DNA of 5,299 nt, taken from a bacterium. Lineage in GTDB: Bacteria; Auribacterota; UBA3054; B51-G9. Below, piece after piece: positions 1 to 4,750 of this stretch. The number at the start of each line of letters is the position of its first letter. The first letter of the stretch is position 1. The DNA lies in NCBI GenBank assembly GCA_029939815.1, contig JAOZSF010000163.1:1-5299 (forward strand). The letters run 5' to 3'. The notes beneath the pieces were generated by a model. It worked only from the letters and a program-made list of their open reading frames with translations. It did not search any database and was not told where the DNA came from. A program made the position numbers and the translations under genes.

Positions 1-104
1 TTGCCGTATTTAGCAATTTCCGCCATCATTTCTTTAACATAAGCTGATGGAATATTATCACCATCTATTAGTACTGCAAGTTTTAAATCCATTGTTTCTT
101 TCAT
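1..104 (-). CDS. NYN-domain protein (LabA/DUF88-like), N-terminal fragment
   Basis: Only the first 34 codons are present; the gene runs off the left edge. The fragment reads MKETMDLKLAVLIDGDNIP and continues through an EMMAEIAKYG stretch. The LAVLIDGDNIP strand-loop (residues 9-19) is the first beta strand of the NYN/PIN-like nuclease fold, and D14 is the expected first metal-binding aspartate. Family members are often 200-300 residues with a C-terminal OST-HTH/LOTUS RNA-binding domain, which cannot be checked here. The start at 104 is chosen because a GAGGAA Shine-Dalgarno (complement of 111-116) lies 6 nt upstream. Met5 (base 92) is an alternative. The likely role is RNA binding or cleavage in the cytoplasm, inferred from the family. 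The gene follows the cupin gene on the same strand after 79 bp containing a REP-like palindrome, so read-through from that operon is possible. Confidence 0.8.
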   Translation of the reverse strand, partial: MKETMDLKLAVLIDGDNIPSAYVKEMMAEIAKYG

Positions 105-139
105 TGTAATTTCCTCTACTCATTAATTCAGTTTTCAGT

Positions 140-164
140 TGTAGCCGCTGCCGTTGGCTGCGGA
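140..164 (+). repeat. REP-like palindrome R1 (GTAG-headed)
   Basis: The sequence shows T-GTAG followed by an 8-bp imperfect stem, CCGCTGCC (145-152), loop GTT, GGCTGCGG (156-163), then A. There is one T:T mismatch in the stem. Bases 139-164 match 3011-3036 exactly in reverse complement (26 of 26). A GTAG tetranucleotide at the foot of a hairpin is the hallmark of REP sequences handled by RAYT (TnpA-REP) transposases. The repeat sits between the cupin stop and the NYN gene. Confidence 0.8.
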
Positions 165-166
165 TT

Positions 167-179
167 CCGGCGCTGCCGG
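167..179. other. Short perfect hairpin behind R1
   Basis: CCGGC-GCT-GCCGG is a perfect 5-bp stem with the same GCT loop as REP R4. It starts 2 bp beyond R1 and ends 4 bp before the cupin stop codon. Together with R1 it could form a double hairpin at the 3' end of the cupin mRNA and slow 3' decay. No T-run follows in either direction, so I do not call it an intrinsic terminator. Confidence 0.5.
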
Positions 180-183
180 AAAA

Positions 184-537
184 TTATTCGTTATTTGTTA
201 TCCAGTTGCATGGATAAGTAACATAAATATGTTTTACTCTGTTCCGCACCGTGAATTTCTGTCGCGCACCTGCGCGAAGATATGCAAAATCCCCCGCTTT
301 ATATTTTTTAGTAACACCATCCGACTCAATTTCCATTTCTCCTTCAAGAATGAACAACACATCATCCACAGGAGCTTTCTCAACTATTATTTCCGAAGCC
401 GGAAGTTCATGAACGCCACACGACATTTTAGTATCTCCTTCTGCGGGAAATATTTCTGAGATAACCGTTCCGCCCCAAATTCCATTCGGTATTTCATTAA
501 AAACTATCTCATCTTTTGCAACTTTTTTAATAGTCAT
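184..537 (-). CDS. Small cupin-domain protein (EutQ/Cupin_2-like)
   Basis: This encodes 117 residues, a single cupin beta-barrel. Residues 40-75 carry the first motif region, ending in VDDVLFILEGEMEIESDG (57-74). Residues 80-110 carry the second, KAGDFAYLRAGARQKFTV. The glycines and strand pattern are those of the cupin fold, but the usual metal ligands (HxH...E in motif 1, the His in motif 2) are absent, as in some EutQ-like cupins. It may therefore bind a small molecule without catalysis, or be an isomerase-type variant. The start at 537 is preferred because a GAGAG ribosome site (complement of 544-548) lies 6 nt upstream. A GTG at 612 would extend the protein by 25 residues into the preceding gene and has no support. 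It has no signal peptide, so it is cytoplasmic. It lies 22 bp after the GH-like gene, consistent with one operon. Substrate unknown. Confidence 0.82.
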   Translation of the reverse strand: MTIKKVAKDEIVFNEIPNGIWGGTVISEIFPAEGDTKMSCGVHELPASEIIVEKAPVDDVLFILEGEMEIESDGVTKKYKAGDFAYLRAGARQKFTVRNRVKHIYVTYPCNWITNNE

Positions 538-559
538 TTTATTCTCTCGTTTGTAAATT

Positions 560-2596
560 TTATTTCTTCCAAATACAACGATAATTAAATCTTCGATTCG
601 GCGCACTGTCACCGTTTGTACAAAGTGAAATCGGCGATTTCAAATCCGCAGGATTATCCGCCCAGTGAAAATCAAAAGTTAACGTATTACCCGCGAATCC
701 AAAGTACTTTCTCGGAATTGCAAGTTCAAGTTTGTTTCCGGTTTTCTGATAATAAACTTTCGCTTTATTAACCCACTTATCGGTTTTCTTGTCATAACGT
801 TTGAGTACAGTTGTATGATCATTAATTACATCTTTATTCACAAGATAATCATAGCCATGCCATCCCGTCTCTGAATTTTTATCAACGTCAATAAACAGCA
901 GCATCCAGTTAGTTCCTGTATGTGAGGTTAGCGGCTCACGCGTCTCCGCAAAAAAATATACGTTTTTCTTGTCAACTGCTACTTTGCAGGTTGTTATGTC
1001 ATTCCGACCGGAATTGTTCGTATAATGCAGTCCACCGTATCCGTTATAATCACGGTGAGCTGTATCCCCTATTGTATCGCGATACTCGGTTTTAATTTTT
1101 TCCCAATCATTAAAACGTCCATCAATAAAAATTTTATTGTATCCTTTTAATTCAGGAATTGGTCGAACACCTTTGTATTTTCTTAGATTCTGTGCCATCT
1201 GCATATAATAATTGTCGGTATATCCGCCTTTCATAGGTTGAATTGACCGTGTAAATTCAGAGTTATACTGATCAACAAAAAAATACGGACTTTTACGTCC
1301 CATAAAAGTAACTGTTCCGCCGTCTTTCGGCTGATATTTCCCCGCCGTCCATTCATTCCAATCATTAAGATATAAAAATTGAGGATCTGTTTTTAATGCT
1401 TCATCCCACCTTTGCTGAAAATAAATTCCGTAACCTTCGGGATTTTTTACCTTCCTGCCAAGCCATGGCACATAAGTAGGTACAGGCAGGTCATATTCAT
1501 TGAGTTTCGGCTCTCCTTTCTTCCGAGTCCAGCATTTCCCAACCATTGTTGAGGCATGTTGCGCGGGAGTAACCGCAGCTTCCTCTTTTTTTCCTTTATG
1601 TGTTGAAACGAGTTTGTTCGGATGCAAATCACTTACTCGTTTGTCACTGAGATCATAACCGAAACTCCAATTATCTTCTGTACCGACAAAGCGTTTACCT
1701 GCCCATTCATAATATCCCCACCACATGGTTCTTAAAGTAAAGAAGTTTTTAACATCTTTTGTATAATCAAGATAATTTTCTTCTGTATAATCAGGATCGC
1801 CGAAATGAGGATTTTTAGGATTGGTTTTCGCGTCAGGATCGTAATGCGGATTAGGATGCTTTATCCCACTGCGATTCGCATCACAGGAAGGTGTACCGTT
1901 ATAAAGCAGCAGTGGCTTTCCGTCCCAGTAAAACCAAAGGTCCTTATATTTCCCGATTTTATAAATTTTATCGTAAAGTTCCTGCACAACGGTTATCACA
2001 GCTCCATTGAATGCCCAGAAACAAAATTTAGGGACTTTGTTCCCTTCGGCTTTCATCTTCTGCATTACCGCAAAAATAACTTTCCACTCATCCCAGTAAC
2101 GCACCGCGTTGGTTACATCAAAAATAAGAACGTCAATTCCGGCATCTGAAAGCATGGACATATCCATACGAATAACATATTCATCTTTACTGAGAAAATA
2201 ACCTAATTCCGGCTCACCCCAATGATAAGCCCCGCCTTGCCATGCGGGATGATTTGCGTCTAATCTCGCTTCAGGATTTTTTTTCAGCACTTTTGTTACA
2301 TCAGCTAAATAAGGACTCGGCATATTGTATTGCGTATCCCGGTGCCAGGTTATGTAAAACATACCTGCAACTCTCCGCTGGTCATTCTTAACAGGTCCAA
2401 CTTCTGATTCAACCGGCATTTTTCTTCCGAGTGCATCTGTAGCAACCCAGGTATCCGGAAAAATATCACGAAATACCGTTTCAGATTTTTTGTTGGGTTT
2501 TTTTTTCGCCGACTTCCTAACCTTCGCTTCTGCACATGCACAAGCAAGAACCCAAAGCAAATTCATTAAAAGAAAAATTAATATCTTATTCTTCAT
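560..2596 (-). CDS. Secreted GH71/99 (WbsX)-like protein with CBM9-like C-terminal domain
   Basis: This encodes 678 residues. Residues 1-24 form a signal peptide (MKNK, then a hydrophobic core), with a possible signal peptidase I site after AEA (22-24). A weaker lipobox, VLAC with Cys19, would make it a lipoprotein. A Lys-rich linker (25-37) follows. Residues about 75-470 look like the TIM-barrel of the GH71/GH99/WbsX group: AGMFYITWH (77-85), SDAGIDVLIFDVTN (150-163), DGKPLLLYNG (225-234) and LNDWNEWTAG (410-419). The last resembles the WNEW-x-EG strand end that carries acidic catalytic residues in relatives. Residues about 487-678 resemble a CBM9/DOMON-type sandwich, opening IFIDGRFNDWEKI. 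Role: probable extracytoplasmic glycan hydrolase or binder, substrate unknown. The ATG at 2596 has no clear Shine-Dalgarno but is the only start that gives the whole signal peptide. The gap to the ferredoxin upstream is 45 bp. The family call is by eye. Confidence 0.85.
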   Translation of the reverse strand: MKNKILIFLLMNLLWVLACACAEAKVRKSAKKKPNKKSETVFRDIFPDTWVATDALGRKMPVESEVGPVKNDQRRVAGMFYITWHRDTQYNMPSPYLADVTKVLKKNPEARLDANHPAWQGGAYHWGEPELGYFLSKDEYVIRMDMSMLSDAGIDVLIFDVTNAVRYWDEWKVIFAVMQKMKAEGNKVPKFCFWAFNGAVITVVQELYDKIYKIGKYKDLWFYWDGKPLLLYNGTPSCDANRSGIKHPNPHYDPDAKTNPKNPHFGDPDYTEENYLDYTKDVKNFFTLRTMWWGYYEWAGKRFVGTEDNWSFGYDLSDKRVSDLHPNKLVSTHKGKKEEAAVTPAQHASTMVGKCWTRKKGEPKLNEYDLPVPTYVPWLGRKVKNPEGYGIYFQQRWDEALKTDPQFLYLNDWNEWTAGKYQPKDGGTVTFMGRKSPYFFVDQYNSEFTRSIQPMKGGYTDNYYMQMAQNLRKYKGVRPIPELKGYNKIFIDGRFNDWEKIKTEYRDTIGDTAHRDYNGYGGLHYTNNSGRNDITTCKVAVDKKNVYFFAETREPLTSHTGTNWMLLFIDVDKNSETGWHGYDYLVNKDVINDHTTVLKRYDKKTDKWVNKAKVYYQKTGNKLELAIPRKYFGFAGNTLTFDFHWADNPADLKSPISLCTNGDSAPNRRFNYRCIWKK

Positions 2597-2641
2597 TATC
2601 TGTTTTGGTCGTTGATTGGTTTTATAACTTGCCGAATGATA

Positions 2642-2827
2642 TTAACTATGTGAAATAGCACTGACAGGGCAACCCGCTTCAGCATCCAAAGCACTCGCCT
2701 GAAGTTCTTCCGGAACGGGATTTAATTTCACCTGCGATTTGTCTTCAACTAATTCAAACACTTCCGGACATGTTGTTTCGCACGCTCCGCATCCAATACA
2801 CAGTTCCTGATCGACTTTAAAGTTCAT
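2642..2827 (-). CDS. Single [4Fe-4S] cluster ferredoxin
   Basis: This encodes 61 residues, the normal length for a monocluster bacterial ferredoxin. C10-x2-C13-x2-C16-x3-C20-P and a remote C53-P are visible. By family precedent (Thermotoga and Desulfovibrio types) C10, C13, C16 and C53 bind one [4Fe-4S] cluster. C20 corresponds to the cysteine that forms a disulfide in some relatives; here the usual partner position (about residue 43) is Gln, so C20 appears unpaired. The protein is acidic, as expected for a cytoplasmic low-potential electron carrier. Its redox partner is not identifiable from this window. The start at 2827 has a GGGAG ribosome site (complement of 2834-2838) 6 nt upstream and a strong promoter about 40 bp upstream. 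It is the first gene of the probable ferredoxin, GH-like, cupin unit, an odd pairing because the next product is exported. Confidence 0.93.
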   Translation of the reverse strand: MNFKVDQELCIGCGACETTCPEVFELVEDKSQVKLNPVPEELQASALDAEAGCPVSAISHS

Positions 2828-2865
2828 ATTTTGCTCCCTTTATTTTATTTAATTTTATATTACTG

Positions 2866-2894
2866 ATTATAGCTTTTATACAAAGAATAGTCAA
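2866..2894 (-). promoter_or_regulatory. Sigma-70-type promoter of the ferredoxin operon
   Basis: Read on the minus strand, TTGACT (2894-2889) is followed after exactly 17 nt by TATAAT (2871-2866). This differs from full consensus in one base. Transcription should start near 2859, giving a leader of about 30 nt that contains the GGGAG site of the ferredoxin. No comparable promoter is seen in the 45-bp or 22-bp gaps downstream, so it probably drives all three genes. The -35 lies 6 bp from the end of the inverted-repeat element at 2901. Confidence 0.8.
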
Positions 2895-2981
2895 TCGTTT
2901 TTTTTAAGTGGGCATGTAAATTTTCGGGATTGGTAAATGGAGGGTCAGCGTCTATCCCTGGATTTTTGCAACGGATTATCC

Positions 2982-3006
2982 TGTAGCCGACCTCGTTGAG
3001 GCCGGA
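2982..3006 (+). repeat. REP-like palindrome R2
   Basis: T-GTAG (2983-2986) is followed by stem CCGACCTC (2987-2994), loop GTT and GAGGCCGG (2998-3005), then A. One A:C mismatch (2990/3002) breaks an otherwise perfect 8-bp stem. It differs from R4 at 2 of 25 positions. It faces R3 across a 4-bp spacer. Confidence 0.8.
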
Positions 3007-3010
3007 ACTC

Positions 3011-3035
3011 TCCGCAGCCAACGGCAGCGGCTACA
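3011..3035 (-). repeat. REP-like palindrome R3, inverted
   Basis: On the minus strand this reads T-GTAG (3034-3031) and then the same 8-bp imperfect stem as R1, with which it is identical over 26 bp. It lies tail-to-tail with R2, so 2982-3035 as a whole starts TGTAGCCG and ends CGGCTACA. This is the layout of a REP/iREP pair in a BIME. Confidence 0.8.
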
Positions 3036-3064
3036 ATATTTTTTCTAAACTTTTGGATAACAAC

Positions 3065-3089
3065 TGTAGCCGACCTCGCTGAGGTCGGA
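3065..3089 (+). repeat. REP-like palindrome R4, perfect stem
   Basis: T-GTAG (3066-3069) is followed by CCGACCTC (3070-3077), loop GCT and GAGGTCGG (3081-3088), then A. The 8-bp stem has no mismatch, so this is the best preserved copy of the family in the window. It lies 29 bp beyond R3. After the stem, R1, R3 and R4 all continue into a TTCcGG-like sequence, so the repeat unit probably extends about 10 bp further. Confidence 0.8.
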
Positions 3090-3183
3090 GTTCGGGATTG
3101 CCAATGCCGCCGGTCTTGTTTATTTCCAGATGTTTTAATCTAATTTTCATCCCGAAAATTTACAAGCACACTTAAAAGGGATA

Positions 3184-3199
3184 AACCGTTGAAACGGTT
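3184..3199. repeat. Perfect 7-bp palindrome AACCGTT-GA-AACGGTT
   Basis: AACCGTT (3184-3190) and AACGGTT (3193-3199) are exact complements with GA between. It begins 5 bp outside the right terminal repeat of the 278-bp element and is paired with another palindrome 24 bp further on. It differs in sequence from the GTAG-headed family. There is no T-run directly after it on either strand, so it does not look like a terminator. Confidence 0.5.
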
Positions 3200-3223
3200 A
3201 AGATTATTTTTAAAATTGTTTTC

Positions 3224-3241
3224 CCACGACTAAAGTCGTGG
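3224..3241. repeat. Perfect 8-bp palindrome CCACGACT-AA-AGTCGTGG
   Basis: CCACGACT (3224-3231) and AGTCGTGG (3234-3241) are exact complements with a 2-base centre. It lies 14 bp downstream of the stop of the gene at 3256-4191, on that gene's transcript. The transcript continues GAAAACAATTTT, which is not a clean U-tract, so it may protect the 3' end or act as a weak terminator. Two short hairpins in tandem suggest a second interspersed repeat family. Confidence 0.5.
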
Positions 3242-3255
3242 ATTGATATTTTCAG

Positions 3256-4191
3256 TTAATTTTTATTAACATAATGAGAGGATAATTGACGAAGCCGGTC
3301 ACTGCCTGACCCGGAAAAAGAAAATTCTTTTATAGTCGGCAGCGCTTCAGAAATAAAATATTTCTCGTTCCCCATTAGCATAACAATGTTTTCTTTCACA
3401 GAAAGAGTACCGTTTGTTAACGCCCATACCATTGCGGCATCAGCATCAGGAGTTCTCATATCCATTAAACCTTTGGCAACCCAGTAACCTGAATTCATCG
3501 ACTTTGAGAAAGCTGCTTTCTTAAGATATTCAATGGCAATCGGACTTTTAAGAGAGGCAACCGCTTCCGCGCGACCGCGTTTCAAAAAAGTTTTCTTACC
3601 GTCACTTACTAAATATTCATTCAAACAATCAATAATTTCATTTGTTGTTCCTTCGACAATTTCAAACTCGACTTTATTTGTTGCCGACAGCTTGTCGAAA
3701 TTATAATTTTTATCGCGACTCCATAAAGACACATCAAGATTTATTACACACGTCACCTGATATGTTCCGGTTTGATCAAGCAGCCAGTAATTATTCAGGT
3801 ACAAGGAAATCCCTTCAGAATTTCCTGCTTCCAAAGCCACGCTTGGTACTGCACCATCCCAATCGCTGATTTTTGGTTCTAAAATTCTTTTGCACAGTTT
3901 TGAATTAACTTTACACGATGGAAAATCAATTTGTTCCATGTCAAATTTATAATAACACACAACACAGTTGACATCGGATGTATTTATGAGCGAAAGCGTA
4001 AGTTCGATGGGAGTTCCAAGCAAAAACTTTTCTTTTTCAGGAAACCATTTTGCCATTACCGGTTTTCCAACATATGAGCAATTTACATATCCATTCTTTT
4101 TTTCTTGTATTTTTATGAACAGATACATTCCTAAACATATGCCAAGCAATATTTCCAGCAATAAAAGTTTTTGTCGCGTGGTTTTCTTCAT
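3256..4191 (-). CDS. Anchored extracytoplasmic protein, Ig-like plus helical-repeat region, function unknown
   Basis: I do not recognise a named family. The 311 residues begin with KK and Arg followed by one hydrophobic segment (about 9-26), a signal anchor or uncleaved signal peptide. Residues about 45-180 are strand-rich. FLLGTPIELTLSLINTSD (56-73) and LLDQTGTYQVTCVINLDV (137-154) have the look of an Ig-like/BsuPI-type beta sandwich, as in proteins whose middle reads 'GTP-x-LTLSLxN'. Six cysteines (38, 76, 79, 93, 100, 148) lie in this part and could form disulfides outside the cytoplasm. Residues about 185-311 are helical, with AVASLKSPIAIEYLKKAA (210-227) and LMDMRTPDADAAMVWALTNG (242-261) resembling two weak HEAT-like repeats. 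The start at 4191 is the only Met before an in-frame stop; its ribosome site is poor. Probably a single-gene transcript. Possibly a protein-binding surface factor; this is inference. Confidence 0.8.
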   Translation of the reverse strand: MKKTTRQKLLLLEILLGICLGMYLFIKIQEKKNGYVNCSYVGKPVMAKWFPEKEKFLLGTPIELTLSLINTSDVNCVVCYYKFDMEQIDFPSCKVNSKLCKRILEPKISDWDGAVPSVALEAGNSEGISLYLNNYWLLDQTGTYQVTCVINLDVSLWSRDKNYNFDKLSATNKVEFEIVEGTTNEIIDCLNEYLVSDGKKTFLKRGRAEAVASLKSPIAIEYLKKAAFSKSMNSGYWVAKGLMDMRTPDADAAMVWALTNGTLSVKENIVMLMGNEKYFISEALPTIKEFSFSGSGSDRLRQLSSHYVNKN

Positions 4192-4205
4192 ATCTCGATT
4201 TAGTG

Positions 4206-4233
4206 ATTCTAAAATTTACAGTTGAGAAGTTAA
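4206..4233 (-). promoter_or_regulatory. Weak candidate promoter for the 3256-4191 gene
   Basis: On the minus strand TTAACT (4233-4228) and TAGAAT (4211-4206) are 16 nt apart and lie 15 bp before the ATG. Each hexamer has two mismatches to consensus, so this is a guess based on position in the only non-coding stretch upstream of the gene. Confidence 0.3.
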
Positions 4234-4264
4234 TTGACCTCGTTCGCATTTTTTCTTTATTATT

Positions 4265-4363
4265 TTAACTCAAGGCATGTCCGAAAGAGACAATACCGCC
4301 TAAAAACCAAATAAGCCACCCGATTCCCCATATAATCATCCTAATAATATTAAGCCATTTTTT
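4265..4363 (-). other. Out-of-frame C-terminal extension of the small membrane protein
   Basis: This frame is open from 4363 to a TAA at 4265-4267. It encodes KKWLNIIR and then 24 residues that begin MIIWGIGWLIWFLGG and end SFGHALS, a typical transmembrane helix with a short tail. It joins the main frame if one extra A is read in the seven-A run, which is what a -1 ribosomal slip, transcriptional slippage or a one-base sequencing deletion would each produce. On its own it has no ribosome site, so I treat it as the missing end of the 4336-4653 gene. Confidence 0.65.
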
Positions 4364-4653
4364 TCAGGAAGTTTGATAAATTGAACAATTACGCAAAAAA
4401 TTAAAAAAGGAGCGCAAAATTTCATAATAAGGAGTGACGCTCTGGTGCAGCATCCTTGAAATCCTCTAGCAATAGCTCCAGTCATTGGACCAGTAATCAC
4501 TCCAATTGTTGTTTGGAATACACGTATATTGTGATTGCCTCCATTATCAATTCCTGCATTGCTTGCTAAGAATGTCAGAATTGTAAATATTCCGAATATC
4601 GAAATAAAGATTGTTAGATGTATTTTTGTAAAATTATTTTTTAGGTGTTCCAT
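4336..4653 (-). CDS. Small integral membrane protein, reading frame interrupted near its C-terminus
   Basis: The open frame gives 105 residues from ATG 4653. A hydrophobic segment spans about 12-30 and another about 73-94. Between them lies a conserved-looking stretch, FQTTIGVITGPMTGAIAR (46-63), followed by GFQGCC (64-69). The frame ends LPEKNGLILLG and a TGA, but 25 nt upstream of that stop another frame opens and runs to 4265, encoding a third hydrophobic segment. The gene therefore appears frameshifted at a seven-A run (complement of 4358-4364); the joined product would be 129 residues with three membrane segments. A TTG at 4716 would add 21 residues read from a GC-rich hairpin block and is not credible. 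ATG 4653 has no Shine-Dalgarno, perhaps because that block replaced the original leader. Function unknown; I have a faint sense of a family in PVC bacteria but cannot name it. Confidence 0.6.
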   Translation of the reverse strand: MEHLKNNFTKIHLTIFISIFGIFTILTFLASNAGIDNGGNHNIRVFQTTIGVITGPMTGAIARGFQGCCTRASLLIMKFCAPFLIFCVIVQFIKLPEKNGLILLG

Positions 4654-4663
4654 ATTATGCGAA

Positions 4664-4687
4664 CGCCGTGTCGTGCGCGGCACGGCG
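4664..4687. repeat. GC-rich hairpin upstream of the small membrane gene
   Basis: CGCCGTG (4664-4670) and CACGGCG (4681-4687) are perfect complements around a 10-base loop. An alternative inner fold is CGTGC-GCG-GCACG (4672-4684). The block is far richer in GC than the flanking genes, which suggests an inserted repeat unit. It ends 10 bp before the ATG at 4653. Confidence 0.5.
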
Positions 4688-4698
4688 GTAACGCTGGA

Positions 4699-4750
4699 GA
4701 TGACTGGCAGGAACAACTAAAAAATGCTCTGCGTTCCTGTCCAGTCCATC
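4699..4750. repeat. Long imperfect inverted repeat spanning the 3' end of brnA
   Basis: The left arm GATGACTGGCAGGAAC (4699-4714) pairs with GTTCCTGTCCAGTCCATC (4733-4750) over 16 bp with two single-base bulges. The 18-base loop contains the brnA stop codon. In the brnTA mRNA this would be a strong hairpin at the 3' end, but no U-tract follows it, so it suits transcript protection better than classic termination. Confidence 0.6.

Larger units (their letters stand above)
2901..3178. mobile_element. MITE-like 278-bp element with 30-bp terminal inverted repeats
   Basis: Bases 2901-2930 and the reverse complement of 3149-3178 agree at 27 of 30 positions. The shared core is TGTAAATTTTCGGGAT, preceded by TTTTAAGTG. 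The interior has no ORF of note but carries three REP-like palindromes (2982-3006, 3011-3035, 3065-3089). The 10-base sequence TTCGGGATTG from the left repeat (2923-2932) recurs at 3091-3100. A non-coding element of this size with terminal inverted repeats fits a MITE or a decayed insertion sequence moved by a transposase in trans. The ends sit in TTAA/TA palindromes, so a TA or TTAA duplication is possible but cannot be told apart from the repeat itself. No other target duplication is visible. This stretch also explains most of the non-coding gap between 2828 and 3255. Confidence 0.55.

Noticed and set aside
154..459. Plus-strand open frame over the cupin gene
   Set aside because: It is antisense to a recognisable cupin, begins inside the REP palindrome and has no protein-family character.
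538..612. Upstream GTG start adding 25 residues to the cupin
   Set aside because: It would overlap the end of the GH-like gene by 53 bp, the added residues do not look like a cupin, and the ATG at 537 has its own ribosome site.
1805..2149. Plus-strand open frame inside the GH-like gene
   Set aside because: It is a shadow of the well-supported minus-strand coding sequence, with no ribosome site or recognisable motif.
2982..3089. CRISPR array
   Set aside because: The units are palindromes in mixed orientation with spacers of 4 and 29 bp, not directly repeated with uniform spacers, and no cas gene is present.
2901..3178. Degenerate transposase gene inside the inverted-repeat element
   Set aside because: No frame of useful length and no DDE or Y1 motif could be read on either strand; the interior is palindromic repeats.
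3224..3241. Intrinsic terminator of the 3256-4191 gene
   Set aside because: The stem is good but is followed by GAAAACAATTTT rather than a continuous U-tract.
4654..4716. TTG start at 4716 for the small membrane protein
   Set aside because: The extra residues are translated from the GC-rich hairpin block and have no membrane-protein character or ribosome site.
4535..4720. Plus-strand 61-residue open frame across the membrane gene and hairpin block
   Set aside because: It is antisense to the membrane gene and ends in translated repeat sequence; nothing supports translation.
4699..4750. Intrinsic terminator of brnTA
   Set aside because: The hairpin is strong, but the T-run lies inside the loop and none follows the stem.
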